Notes under the pieces: generated by a model
Seen by the model: the letters and a program-made list of their open reading frames with translations, nothing else
What the model was told of the DNA's origin: nothing
Databases searched by the model: none
In this document: one piece after another, positions 27,058 to 36,160 of the stretch
Numbering within the stretch: position 1 is the stretch's first letter
Layout of the letters: each line of letters begins with the position of its first letter
Program-made: the position numbers and the translations under genes
Assembly (NCBI RefSeq): GCF_004366355.1
Contig: NZ_SODV01000002.1
Span: 124,001-188,000, forward strand
DNA length: 64,000 nt
Direction of reading: 5' to 3'
DNA from: Dinghuibacter silviterrae
GTDB lineage: Bacteria > Bacteroidota > Bacteroidia > Chitinophagales > Chitinophagaceae

Positions 27058-27917
27058 ATATCCTGGTCACAGGGGCGGGCGGACAGCTCGGCAGCGAGCT
27101 GAGGGATCTGGCCGAGGCGCATTCGGACTGGACATTTCATTTTTTCGACCGGTCGGATTTGCCGCTGGACAACGCTGGCCTGCTGGCAGAGGCCTTTGAT
27201 CGGGTACAGCCTTCGGTGTGCATTAACGCCGCTGCCTATACGGCGGTGGATAAGGCGGAAAGCGAGAAAGAGCAGGCGTATGCTATTAACGGCACCGCGG
27301 TGGGTGCGCTCGCGTTGTTGTGCGCACGTTATAACGCCTTATTACTCCATGTTTCTACAGACTACGTCTTTAACGGGGAAGGGAAACAACCTTACCGCGA
27401 AACCGACCCCGTTTCGCCCCTGGGTGTTTACGGTGCCTCAAAGCTCGAAGGTGAGCGCCTGGCGCTGGCGGCTCATAAAAAGGTCGTGATCGTGCGCACC
27501 TCCTGGGTGTACTCCTATTACGGGAAGAACTTTGTAAAAACGATGCTCCGGTTGTTGAGGGAAAAAGAATCCATCGGCGTAGTCGCCGACCAGTTGGGCC
27601 GTCCCACCTACGCACGAAACCTGGCCAAGGCGCTCCTGGGGATCGTTGCCGAATACAAACAGTGTTCGGACAATCGTTTCCATGGCGTGTATCACTATGC
27701 AGACCGTGGAGAAATCACCTGGTTCGACCTGGCGTCGGCCGTCAAGGAATTGATCCAGGCACCCTGTGTCATCCATCCCCTGACCACCGCGCAATATCCT
27801 ACTCCTGCCCGCAGACCGGCTTATTCGGTCCTCGACACGACGCGTATCGAAGAAGCCTTCGACGTGGACATCTGCGACTGGAAGGACAGCCTGAGGCGTT
27901 GCCTGGCGCGGTTCTAA
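27054..27917 (+). CDS. rfbD: dTDP-4-dehydrorhamnose reductase
   Basis: 287-residue SDR enzyme performing the last reduction to dTDP-L-rhamnose. The N-terminal nucleotide motif is GAGGQLGSEL; CINAAAYTAVDKAE, LLHVSTDYVFNGEG and the catalytic YGASKLEGE follow; RTSWVYSYYGKNF and DQLGRPTYARNLA are family hallmarks. It is the last gene of the operon, with a hairpin just beyond the stop. It is translationally coupled to rfbC through a 4-base overlap. Confidence 0.95.
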   Translation: MNILVTGAGGQLGSELRDLAEAHSDWTFHFFDRSDLPLDNAGLLAEAFDRVQPSVCINAAAYTAVDKAESEKEQAYAINGTAVGALALLCARYNALLLHVSTDYVFNGEGKQPYRETDPVSPLGVYGASKLEGERLALAAHKKVVIVRTSWVYSYYGKNFVKTMLRLLREKESIGVVADQLGRPTYARNLAKALLGIVAEYKQCSDNRFHGVYHYADRGEITWFDLASAVKELIQAPCVIHPLTTAQYPTPARRPAYSVLDTTRIEEAFDVDICDWKDSLRRCLARF

Positions 27918-27925
27918 AAAGAAGA

Positions 27926-27946
27926 GGCCACCCATGACGGGCGGCC
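27926..27946 (+). terminator. Hairpin after rfbD
   Basis: GGCC-A-CCC pairs with GGG-C-GGCC across a short loop, with one internal A/C mismatch, and is followed by a few U residues. It starts 9 bases after the rfbD stop and probably ends the sugar operon. Confidence 0.5.
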
Positions 27947-27977
27947 CCTTTCCTGTATGTAAATACCCCAACTGACT

Positions 27978-29552
27978 TTAGAAGTTTCCTTTATTCACGT
28001 CCCACCACAGACGGGAACCCCCGTTGTCCGGGCCTCCGAGCACCTTGACGGCGGCGGTAACCGCGGCGTTGTTGGTGCTGTATTCGTTTTGCGGATAGGC
28101 GAGACGGCGGATCTGTATCTGGCTGTCGATCGTGCCGTTGCTGTTGTTGTTGACCACGGGGAAAAGCTTGGGGTAACCGGTGCGCCGGTATTCCGTCCAG
28201 GCTTCCTGTCCCTCGGGGAACATCGCGATCCACTTCTGGGTGATGATGCGTTCCAGCATTTGCTCGTTGGTGGCGGCAGGATTCCAGGCAATGGTGATCG
28301 TGGACGCTGCCGTTGCGTTGTTGGCGGCGTTGCCCGGGTCGGTGTAATTTGCCGGTGTGCTCGTGGCGTCCGTGAGGTACGCGCCGGGTGACACGCCCCA
28401 TTGGTTCATGGAGGTGGTGATGCCGGTCTCATAGTCGGTTTGCGCCGTGCCCGCGCCGGTCCAGCCGCGTAGAGCGGCTTCCGCCTTGAGGAACCAAACC
28501 TCGGCCGCGGTCATCATCAGCATGGGTTGCGCGCTGGCCACACACGTCTGGGGGTTGAGCGTGGAATACCCCGTGTATCCGGGCTTGGCCGTGATCGCGG
28601 ACCCGATGCGAATGCCTACGTACTGACCCGCAAAACGGGAATCCGTGGCCGGGGAACAATACTTCGGCAAACGGGGATCGTTGTAGCCCACCATATAGGA
28701 CTCTACGGGTGCGCCCATGGAAATATCGGTCCAACTGGTGGTGATGACAAACAACGGGTTGTGGTAACCACCGCCGGACACCGCCGCGTTGTCCGCGGGA
28801 ACCGACATCAGGCCACCCGAAGCCGCCAGGGCTTTTTCCGCCTGGGCCTGGGCGGTAGCGACATCGATCTTTGTCAGGTGCATAGCGAGGCGCAACCGGA
28901 GGGAATTGGCAAACTTGAGCCACTCCGTGTAGTCGCCCCCGTAAACCAGGTCAAAGGACGCAAAGGGTTTGCTCCCCGGGTTGGCCGCGATGTACGCCTG
29001 GAGGTTGGCGACAGCTGTGTCGAGTTCGCCAAAGAACTGCTGGTAGACGCTTTGCTGGGCGTCGTAGGGTGTGGACAGGACCGAAAGACCCACCTGGCTC
29101 AACGCGATGGGGCCGAACTTGTCGGTCAGCCGGTCCATGGTCTCTACTTTCAGGATGAGGGCAATGGCCCAGAAGTCCGGGGCGGAGGCGGGAATCCCCG
29201 CTTTCTCGATGGCGTTGATCGGGCCCATCGCCAGCGTATAGGCGTCGTTCCATGGATTCTGGTTCCATCCGTCCACGAGGCTATAGCTGAGGTTGTTGAT
29301 GTTGCCGCGGAACGGATCGGGAGACATCATGTATCCCGCATAACAATCCGCGTTCAGGTTCTGGTCGAGCTGGTAGGCATTTTCCTCTCCGAAGATGGCG
29401 GTTTGTATGCCGGGATAGACCTTCCCGATCTGAAACTGGCTGCTGGTCAGGCCTGTATTGTCCGTATTGTATTTGTCAAAATTCTTCGTGCAGCCACCCA
29501 GACCCGCCAAAGACAGCAGGAGGAGCGCACGGTATCTGAAAGAATGGTTCAT
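27978..29552 (-). CDS. SusD/RagB-like outer-membrane lipoprotein (SusD_2 type)
   Basis: 524-residue nutrient-binding lipoprotein of the SusD-like_2 group. The lipobox is LAGLGGC with lipidated Cys21, followed by KNFDKYNTDNTGL. Tetratricopeptide-like helices and sequences such as WNDAYTLAMGPINAIEKAG and the C-terminal QKWIAMFPEGQEAWTEYRRTG are characteristic. It follows the SusC-like gene by 11 bases and would form the lid of that transporter. No glycoside hydrolase or peptidase gene is adjacent, so the substrate (glycan or peptide) is open. Confidence 0.92.
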   Translation of the reverse strand: MNHSFRYRALLLLSLAGLGGCTKNFDKYNTDNTGLTSSQFQIGKVYPGIQTAIFGEENAYQLDQNLNADCYAGYMMSPDPFRGNINNLSYSLVDGWNQNPWNDAYTLAMGPINAIEKAGIPASAPDFWAIALILKVETMDRLTDKFGPIALSQVGLSVLSTPYDAQQSVYQQFFGELDTAVANLQAYIAANPGSKPFASFDLVYGGDYTEWLKFANSLRLRLAMHLTKIDVATAQAQAEKALAASGGLMSVPADNAAVSGGGYHNPLFVITTSWTDISMGAPVESYMVGYNDPRLPKYCSPATDSRFAGQYVGIRIGSAITAKPGYTGYSTLNPQTCVASAQPMLMMTAAEVWFLKAEAALRGWTGAGTAQTDYETGITTSMNQWGVSPGAYLTDATSTPANYTDPGNAANNATAASTITIAWNPAATNEQMLERIITQKWIAMFPEGQEAWTEYRRTGYPKLFPVVNNNSNGTIDSQIQIRRLAYPQNEYSTNNAAVTAAVKVLGGPDNGGSRLWWDVNKGNF

Positions 29553-29563
29553 CGCAAACGATT

Positions 29564-32500
29564 TTAGAAGGTGACGTTTAGGTTGACGCCTAAGTTGCGC
29601 GTAGCGGGCTGGCTGAAGACATCCACCCCGGAAAGACCGTTACCGGTGGACATCGTCAGCTCGGGATCATAGGGCGCTTTTTTGGAGAAATACAAAAGAT
29701 TCCTGCCCGTGACGGAAAGCCGTAAGTTCTTGACAATGGTCGACTTCAGGGGGAAGGTATACCCCAGCGCGGCTTCCCTCAACCGGACGACGGTGGCGCT
29801 ATACATATACTCCCCGGTGATGCCGGCGCGTCCGCCGATCGTGGTATACCAGGTTTGCGGGTTGATCGTGGTGACGGCGATCCCGTTGGGACCAACGCCG
29901 TTTATTTTCACGGCACCGGCGTCCCTTGCCTGGCCGGTCACCTCGGACACGCCGTATTGGTCCAGCATGGCCTGGGTCATCGACAGGACGTTGCCGCCGA
30001 ACTTGCCGTCGATCAGGAAGGAGAACGTCAGGTTCTTGTATGTAAGGGTGTTGCTCCAACCCAATTGGAATTTGGGGTTAGGATTGCCGATAAGGTTAAA
30101 CCCGTTGTTGGTCAGGGGAAGACCACCGGAGCCGATCATGATTTGGCCTTGCGCGTTCTTTTGCAGGGTGACGCCGTAGATGTCCCCGTAAGAGCCGCCC
30201 TTGGACAAGATCGATTCGTAGCTGTTGTTAAAGTTGGGGGTGATGATGAATTGGTTGATCCCGTCCTTTGCGTCCACGTCGATCACCTTGTTCTGGTTGG
30301 TAGACCCGTTGAAGGCCGTGTTCCAGGTGAAGTGCGACGCCCGGACGACGTCATATCCCAGCATGAATTCAATCCCTTCGTTTTGGATGTTCCCCGCATT
30401 GACATACCCTTTCGAGAACGTGGTGGTCGCGGAGGGAGTCACCTGGATGAATTGGTTGAGGGTATTCGATTTGTACCAGGTAAAGCTGGCGGTGAGGCGA
30501 TTGTCCAGCAACCGGAAGTCGGCGCCCAGCTCTGTGGATTTTGTTTTTTCCGGTTTCAGGGTGGGGAAGGGCGCGACCGAGTTCAGGACGACCGCTCCTG
30601 CCGTACCGAAGTGGGCCAGGGGATTGGTTACATAATTGGGTACCGTATTCCCGACCTGGGCATACGTCCCGCGCACCTTCAGGTAGTTGATCGCGCTGGG
30701 CAGCTTGAGGAGCTGGCTGAGGATCACCGACAACCCTACGGAAGGATAGAAGTAGGACTCGTTGGGCGTAAAGGCCAGGTTGGAAGACCAGTCGTTTCTG
30801 CCGGTCAGGGTCAGGTAGGCCCATTCCTTGTACGAGAGGTTTACGTTGGCAAAGATGGACTGGATCTGGTTGTGGTTGTTGGGCAGGGCCAGGTCGTTGC
30901 TGCCCGCGGTGCCGCCGTTGGCCGCTACCAGGTTTTGACCGGTGAAGATGTTCGGGATAAAAAGACCGGGGGCGGTGTAGTTCCCGTTGATGTCCGGTCC
31001 CAGCGTCGACCCAATGGTATTGACGTCGGTGATGCTGCTCCCCACAAGCCCGTCCAGTTTAAAGCCGGAGAATGCGGCGGGGCTGAAATTAACGAGCACG
31101 TCCCCGTATTTGGAGGTCAGGGTTTGGTTCGTATACAGGAACTGACCGTTGGGTTGCGACAAGACCCCGATGGTACCTGCATACAGGTCCTGCTCGTAGG
31201 TATCGTTGGCCCGGTCGACGTTCCCCCGTACCTGGACGTTCAGCCAGGGGGCAAAGTCATACTTGGCGCTGGCGTTGATCAGGATGCGGTTGCGTTTGCC
31301 GTCGTTGGGGTTGCGGTGGATGATCCACCAGGGATTTTGCTGTACGTCCTCGTTAAACGGCCAGTTTTGGGTGGGCGCCCCGTTGGACCCAACAGCCCCT
31401 TCGTAGTTGTTCTTATAAGGGGTGATGTCTACACCGCGGGGGAAAAGGTACAAACCGGTCAGGGGATTGAAGTACAGACCCATGCCCGGTGTATTGTTGA
31501 TCTCCTGGGTGATGTAGGAGATATTGGCGTCCACCGTCAGTCTGTTGTTGAGGAAGTGCCCCGTTTCCCGGAAGTTAAAGTTATTCCGGGTGAGCTTGTT
31601 CCCCGGTTCCACGCCCCGGGCAGTGGTATTGGCGTAGGAAAAATAGGTCTGTGCGAGGTCAGATCCCCCGGACAGGCTGATGGAGTTGGTGAAGTTATCC
31701 CCCGTCTGGAAAAAGTCCTTGAGGTTGTCGGAGGCCCCGGAGGACAACTTGGAACCCCAGCTCGTCGTAGCGCCGGCGGACGTTTGCCCGTATCCGTCCT
31801 GGAACTTGGGTTTGTAGGCAATGTTGTCCATGGAGGCCAGCGAAGAGAACTGGATCTGGGTATGCCCGACCCTGCCTTTTTTGGTGGTGATGACGATCAC
31901 CCCGTTGGCCGCCTGACTTCCATACAACGCGGAGGCCGAAGCGCCCTTCAGGATCGTGATGCTTTCGATGTCGTCGGGGTTGAGGTTGGAAATACCGTCT
32001 CCCCCATCCACGTTCGTGGCGCCGCCATACGTACTGTTGGGCTGCATGTTGGAATTGGAGGCGTTGGAGATGGGGATACCGTCGATGACATACAGCGGCT
32101 GGTTGCCCCCGGCCGCGGAACGGCTGCCGCGGAGGATGACCTTGGCCGAGCCACCCACACCAGAGGAGCTGGGAGAAATAGTGACCCCGGCGACCTTCCC
32201 ATCCAGGGCGTCCATCAGATTGTCGGTGCGGACCCGGGTCAGCTCTCCCCCGGACACCTGTTGGGTAGAATAGGTAACCGACTTTTCGGTTTTGCGTACG
32301 CCGAGGGCCGTGACCACGACGTTGGAAAGGGTTTTGGAATCCAGGGCCAGGCTGATCGTCAGGAATTCCATCGAACCGTCTACCGTGACTTCTTTGGTCA
32401 CATAGCCCACCGAGGAGACTTCGAGGACGACCGTTCCCTCGGGGACCGTCACGGTGAACTGACCGTTCGGATTGGTGATGGCGGCGATTTTCTTGTTTTT

Positions 32501-32638
32501 AACCTGGATAGTAGCGGCGGGAAGAGGACTGTTGCTTCCGTCTTCCTGGACCTTGCCGGTAATCTTTCGGGTCCCTTCCTGTGCTTGTGCACTATAGGCA
32601 AAAAGGAACACCAGCAAGGCTGTAAGCACTTTGCTCAT
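29564..32638 (-). CDS. SusC/RagA-family TonB-dependent outer-membrane transporter
   Basis: 1024-residue transporter: signal peptide ending at AQAQ, a carboxypeptidase-regulatory-like beta-sandwich (about 22-105, with GKVQEDGSNSPLPAATIQVK), a plug domain carrying VVVTALGVRKTEKSV and the SusC signature GDGISNLNPDDIESITILKG, ASALYGSQAANGVI, then a 22-strand barrel ending in TRNLGVNLNVTF, with a terminal Phe for barrel insertion. It pairs with the downstream SusD_2-like gene. A hairpin separates it from the upstream permease gene. Confidence 0.95.
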   Translation of the reverse strand: MSKVLTALLVFLFAYSAQAQEGTRKITGKVQEDGSNSPLPAATIQVKNKKIAAITNPNGQFTVTVPEGTVVLEVSSVGYVTKEVTVDGSMEFLTISLALDSKTLSNVVVTALGVRKTEKSVTYSTQQVSGGELTRVRTDNLMDALDGKVAGVTISPSSSGVGGSAKVILRGSRSAAGGNQPLYVIDGIPISNASNSNMQPNSTYGGATNVDGGDGISNLNPDDIESITILKGASASALYGSQAANGVIVITTKKGRVGHTQIQFSSLASMDNIAYKPKFQDGYGQTSAGATTSWGSKLSSGASDNLKDFFQTGDNFTNSISLSGGSDLAQTYFSYANTTARGVEPGNKLTRNNFNFRETGHFLNNRLTVDANISYITQEINNTPGMGLYFNPLTGLYLFPRGVDITPYKNNYEGAVGSNGAPTQNWPFNEDVQQNPWWIIHRNPNDGKRNRILINASAKYDFAPWLNVQVRGNVDRANDTYEQDLYAGTIGVLSQPNGQFLYTNQTLTSKYGDVLVNFSPAAFSGFKLDGLVGSSITDVNTIGSTLGPDINGNYTAPGLFIPNIFTGQNLVAANGGTAGSNDLALPNNHNQIQSIFANVNLSYKEWAYLTLTGRNDWSSNLAFTPNESYFYPSVGLSVILSQLLKLPSAINYLKVRGTYAQVGNTVPNYVTNPLAHFGTAGAVVLNSVAPFPTLKPEKTKSTELGADFRLLDNRLTASFTWYKSNTLNQFIQVTPSATTTFSKGYVNAGNIQNEGIEFMLGYDVVRASHFTWNTAFNGSTNQNKVIDVDAKDGINQFIITPNFNNSYESILSKGGSYGDIYGVTLQKNAQGQIMIGSGGLPLTNNGFNLIGNPNPKFQLGWSNTLTYKNLTFSFLIDGKFGGNVLSMTQAMLDQYGVSEVTGQARDAGAVKINGVGPNGIAVTTINPQTWYTTIGGRAGITGEYMYSATVVRLREAALGYTFPLKSTIVKNLRLSVTGRNLLYFSKKAPYDPELTMSTGNGLSGVDVFSQPATRNLGVNLNVTF

Positions 32639-32674
32639 AAGGAGTGAACGATTGAGGTGAAGAATACATGCCCC

Positions 32675-32695
32675 CTGACCCCGTTCCGGGGTCAG
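32675..32695 (-). terminator. Hairpin between permease gene and susC-like gene
   Basis: CTGACCCCG-TTC-CGGGGTCAG is a perfect 9-bp stem with a 3-base loop, 50 bases beyond the permease stop and 37 bases before the susC-like ATG. No long U-run follows, so it may be a terminator, an attenuator or an mRNA-stability element. Confidence 0.5.
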
Positions 32696-32744
32696 AAGGA
32701 CTCATGTCAATCATTCAAGTGACCGGTGTTCGAAAAATGTAATG

Positions 32745-35429
32745 CTATTCCGTCCGTAAACTTTTGACCGGGCTCAACAAGGCAGCTTTGATGCTTTGGT
32801 AGCTAACCGTTGACATGGTCAGGATCATGGCCCCTAGCCCGGCCCCGGCAAAGATCCACCAGGGTATGCCGGTGCGGTAATTATAATGGCTGAGCCATTG
32901 TCCCATAAAATACCGGGCCAGCGGGGTGGCGATCACGAGCGACATCAAGATAAGTATAGCAAATTCTCCGGAGAGCAGTTGCCAAAGGCTCAACAGCGAG
33001 GCGCCGAGGACTTTCCGGATGCCGATCTCTTTGGTCCTTTGCTCGGCGACAAAGGACGCCAGGCCAAACAGCCCGAGGGCGCTGATAAAAATGGCCAGGA
33101 GTGCAAAAAACAGGGCCAGACTGCCCAGGCGTTCTTCGTCCCCGAATTTTTTGGCGTAGTCTTTATCCGCAAAAGTGTAGGCGAACGGCGCCGCCGGGTT
33201 GTATTGTTTAAAGACGGCTTCCACCCTTTTCAGTGCCTCTTGGGGACCTAAGGCCGGGTTTAAACGGATCGTGAGGAAATTTCCCCCTTCGTGGAGGATG
33301 GTATAGATCGTTTGCGGAATGTTGCCATACGGATTCGTTTGAATGATGTCTTTTACGATACCGATGACGGTATAGGTTTTATGATCCCTGTCGTGGACGA
33401 TCGCACCAATGGGATGCTTCAGGCCCATGAACTTTACCGCGCTTTCATTTAAGATCATCCCCATCGAATCCGAAGGATAGGCCTTGGAAAAATCACGCCC
33501 CTGTACTACCTGCCAGCCGATCGTCTGGCCAAATTCGTGGCGGACATCTACCACGGCAAAATTATCGGCCTGGCCCGCCGTTTTGCCCGGCCAGTCGTAC
33601 CCATTGGCGCCGGCGAATATATTGGTAACCGGGCACTGGGATTCTGCCATATTGGTGGCGGCCCCGGTGCGTAGGAGCTCGCTGCGGATGATGCTGTAGT
33701 TGTTATACACCTCCGGTGTCGTTTCCTGGATGGAGATCAGGCCCGCACGGTCATAGCCCGTGGGCCTGTCCTTCGCGTAGTTGATCTCCCTGAAGACGAT
33801 GATCGTCCCGTTGATCAGGAGAACCGAGATCGCAAACTGGAATACCACCAGGACCTTCCGGGGAGCGGCGGCAAACCGGCCCAGCCGGAAAGTCCCCTTG
33901 AGCACTTTGACCGGTTGGAAGGAGGATAGGAAGAGCGCCGGATAGCTCCCGGCGATGATTCCTGTAAAAAGTGTGAATACCAAACCCATCCCCCAGAACC
34001 AGCCATTGAACCACGGCATGTCCAGGCGTTTGCCGGCAATGCCGTCGAACCACGGCAGCACGAGCTGCGCCAGGCCCAGGGACAGGACAAAGGCCATCAG
34101 GGCGATCAAGATGGATTCACTTAGGAATTGCTGGATCAATTGCCCGCGGACGGACCCCATGACCTTCCGGATACCCACCTCCCTGGCCCGTTTCTCACTG
34201 CGGGCCGTACTGAGGTTCATAAAATTGATACAGGCCAGCAGGAGTACGAACACCCCGATGATCCCAAAGAGCCAGACGAAGGTAATAAGCCCCCCGGTGT
34301 TGACACCGTTTTCGAAATTCGAATACAGGTGCCACCGGCTCATCGGGAAAAGGAACACGTCTTCGTGTATGCCTTTTTCTTTTGGCTTCCAATTTTGGGT
34401 AATGAGGTCCTTGATCTTCGCCGAAAGGACGTTAAAGTCCCGGTGCTCCGGTATTTGTACCAGGATGCTCGTCGCCGTGAATTCCCAGTCGGTAAGGGCC
34501 GGTTTGATCCAGTCCCAGCTGGTAACAAAGAGTTCCCAGGGACAGAGGAAATGAAGGTCTTTGAAGTCGTCGTTGTCGGGCACATCCTCGTATACGCCTG
34601 TAACCTTGAGGACCAGCCTGCCATTGTTGTCCATCTTGACGATGCGGCCGATAGGGTCCCGGGCGCCAAAAAGTTTTTGGGCCGTTGTTTCCGAGAGCAG
34701 GATGGTATGAGGATCCGACAGGGACAGGCTGCCCTTGCGTAATTTTAAGGCCAGGATATCCGACGCTTCCTGTTCCATGAAAGCTCCCGGCTCGGTGAAC
34801 TTGTTGTCCCCCGCCGCCAGGGTATGCCCCCCGCCTGGAAAGGTCGCCAGCCCTATGCGCTCGAAATCACTGCCGTGCGTGGAACGTATGGCCTGTGCGA
34901 GCGGGATGGGAACGGAACCGTCGGCAAAGCCCGATCCGTTTTGCGTGCCATGGATCATGACCTGGGCCGTTTGGCTGTAATTCGCGTGGTATGTATTGTA
35001 GGACAATTCATCCATGATCCAAAGGCCGATCAGGACGGCCACCGCCATCCCCACGGACAAGCCGGAGATATTGATGAGGCTGTGCATTTTCCCGTTGCGG
35101 AAATTGCGCAGGGCGACTTTCATGTAGGAGGAGGCCAGCATGACCGGGCTGGCGGTTTTGGTCTTTATTTTTTGAGGGGTCGCTTCCTTTCGGATGTTGG
35201 TTTTGATCCGATCCCATATCTGGTCCGCCTTTTCCTGGAGGTTTTTTTGCGTTTGCGGCCGGAACTGAAGGTATTGCAAGGTCTGTACGGCCGCCCGCGC
35301 CAGCGCGCGATGCTCTTCGCTGGACGCAATCCAGGCGTCCCAGAACTCGATTTGTTTGTCGTCACTCAGATGGTACCAGGCCAGAAACCCGTCGTCCATC
35401 AGGAGTTCTTCCACCGTTGTATACTTCAT
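32745..35429 (-). CDS. MacB/FtsX-type ABC permease with FecR-like N-terminal segment
   Basis: 894-residue protein. Residues 1-85 are soluble and read like the N-terminal helical domain of Bacteroidota FecR anti-sigma factors (VEELLMDDGFLAWYHL, FWDAWIASSEEHRALA). From about residue 105 it is a MacB-type permease: KVALRNFRNGKMHSLINISG, a first helix, a large periplasmic domain, FtsX helices (CINFMNLSTARSEKRAREVG, IRKVMGSVRG), a second periplasmic domain and a second FtsX unit ending LSPVKSLRTE. No ATPase or adaptor gene is adjacent. ATG at 35429 is the start; the open frame upstream is out of character. It may sense or extrude lipids or peptides. Function unproven. Confidence 0.85.
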   Translation of the reverse strand: MKYTTVEELLMDDGFLAWYHLSDDKQIEFWDAWIASSEEHRALARAAVQTLQYLQFRPQTQKNLQEKADQIWDRIKTNIRKEATPQKIKTKTASPVMLASSYMKVALRNFRNGKMHSLINISGLSVGMAVAVLIGLWIMDELSYNTYHANYSQTAQVMIHGTQNGSGFADGSVPIPLAQAIRSTHGSDFERIGLATFPGGGHTLAAGDNKFTEPGAFMEQEASDILALKLRKGSLSLSDPHTILLSETTAQKLFGARDPIGRIVKMDNNGRLVLKVTGVYEDVPDNDDFKDLHFLCPWELFVTSWDWIKPALTDWEFTATSILVQIPEHRDFNVLSAKIKDLITQNWKPKEKGIHEDVFLFPMSRWHLYSNFENGVNTGGLITFVWLFGIIGVFVLLLACINFMNLSTARSEKRAREVGIRKVMGSVRGQLIQQFLSESILIALMAFVLSLGLAQLVLPWFDGIAGKRLDMPWFNGWFWGMGLVFTLFTGIIAGSYPALFLSSFQPVKVLKGTFRLGRFAAAPRKVLVVFQFAISVLLINGTIIVFREINYAKDRPTGYDRAGLISIQETTPEVYNNYSIIRSELLRTGAATNMAESQCPVTNIFAGANGYDWPGKTAGQADNFAVVDVRHEFGQTIGWQVVQGRDFSKAYPSDSMGMILNESAVKFMGLKHPIGAIVHDRDHKTYTVIGIVKDIIQTNPYGNIPQTIYTILHEGGNFLTIRLNPALGPQEALKRVEAVFKQYNPAAPFAYTFADKDYAKKFGDEERLGSLALFFALLAIFISALGLFGLASFVAEQRTKEIGIRKVLGASLLSLWQLLSGEFAILILMSLVIATPLARYFMGQWLSHYNYRTGIPWWIFAGAGLGAMILTMSTVSYQSIKAALLSPVKSLRTE

Positions 35430-35548
35430 GGCTATCAGTAAAGGTACTTTGCATCCACAAATGCGTTGCCAGTTTATAACTGGCTTTTTTTCAGCGTTTT
35501 GTGTGTTCTTACTGTATGGTTTTGATACAATGGGTGTACGGTTTTGTT

Positions 35549-36004
35549 TCAGGCGCCGGTTTGTTCGAACTCGAACTGAATGGTAACATTCAGGTCCTTT
35601 TTGGCAACCACGGTCGTCCTGGCCACCATGTCCCCCAGCCGCTGGCCCTTTTCGGAAGTTTGGGCAATGATGTAGGCGATCAGTCCAAAACACCATGAAA
35701 TCTCTATGGCGTCACACGCCCGCCGGGCCAGCGTCCGGCCAAGCCAGAGGCTGTGTTTGTCCGCGGTGATCACCCGCAGGCCAAACAATTGGTGACCCAC
35801 CGTCCCGCCGAGGTACTGTTCGGTGAGCACGATAAAAATAAACCAGAACGCCGTCGGGATCAATAGCGCCGAATTGTGGATGACGTGGGTGCCGTTGGGC
35901 GCTCTTTCGCCGAAAGCGAGGATATAGAAATAGGTGAAGGCGTAGACGACGAGGTAGTCGAGGAGGGTGGCGAGGGAGCGTTTGCCGAGGGATTTGTTGG
36001 GCAT
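35549..36004 (-). CDS. RDD-family membrane protein
   Basis: 151-residue protein with three membrane segments and the RDD layout: GKRSLATLLDYLVVYAFTYF with the first Arg and Asp, LTEQYLGGTVGHQLFGLRV, and LGRTLARRACDAIEI. RDD proteins are poorly characterised; some act in ion or osmolyte homeostasis. It is 119 bases upstream of the FecR-like permease start, on the same strand. A perfect inverted repeat lies 33 bases ahead of its ATG. Confidence 0.85.
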   Translation of the reverse strand: MPNKSLGKRSLATLLDYLVVYAFTYFYILAFGERAPNGTHVIHNSALLIPTAFWFIFIVLTEQYLGGTVGHQLFGLRVITADKHSLWLGRTLARRACDAIEISWCFGLIAYIIAQTSEKGQRLGDMVARTTVVAKKDLNVTIQFEFEQTGA

Positions 36005-36036
36005 ATACTTTTAAGATAGCAAAAATCTGTTGGAGA

Positions 36037-36056
36037 GTTATAATCGTATTTATAAC
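36037..36056. promoter_or_regulatory. Inverted repeat upstream of RDD gene
   Basis: GTTATAA-TCGTAT-TTATAAC has perfect 7-bp arms around a 6-base spacer, 33 bases before the RDD start. It could be an operator; no regulator is assigned. Confidence 0.35.
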
Positions 36057-36091
36057 TTTTGGGGATTCCGGGTAAAGTTTAAGATAGTCAG

Positions 36092-36141
36092 CATTTATCC
36101 GCCATATCCGTCGTTTATCCGCCATTTATCCGCCATATCCG
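36092..36141. repeat. 19-bp direct repeat, 31-bp period
   Basis: CATTTATCCGCCATATCCG occurs exactly at 36092-36110 and 36123-36141, with a partial copy (TTTATCCGCCAT) between them, so the whole tract is built of TATCCGCCAT-like units. It lies in the gap between the RDD gene and the 3' end of the broken AlbA_2-type gene, at the left margin of the AT-rich region. Confidence 0.8.
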
Positions 36142-36160
36142 CCATCAAGGCGCGCTAAGA

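Noticed and set aside
35430-35696. 89-residue extension of the FecR-like permease
   Set aside because: It overlaps the RDD gene region, is basic and repeat-like, and the FecR-like domain starts naturally at ATG 35429.
36092-36141. CRISPR-like repeat
   Set aside because: Only two full copies with a 12-base spacer that itself contains part of the repeat, and no cas genes.
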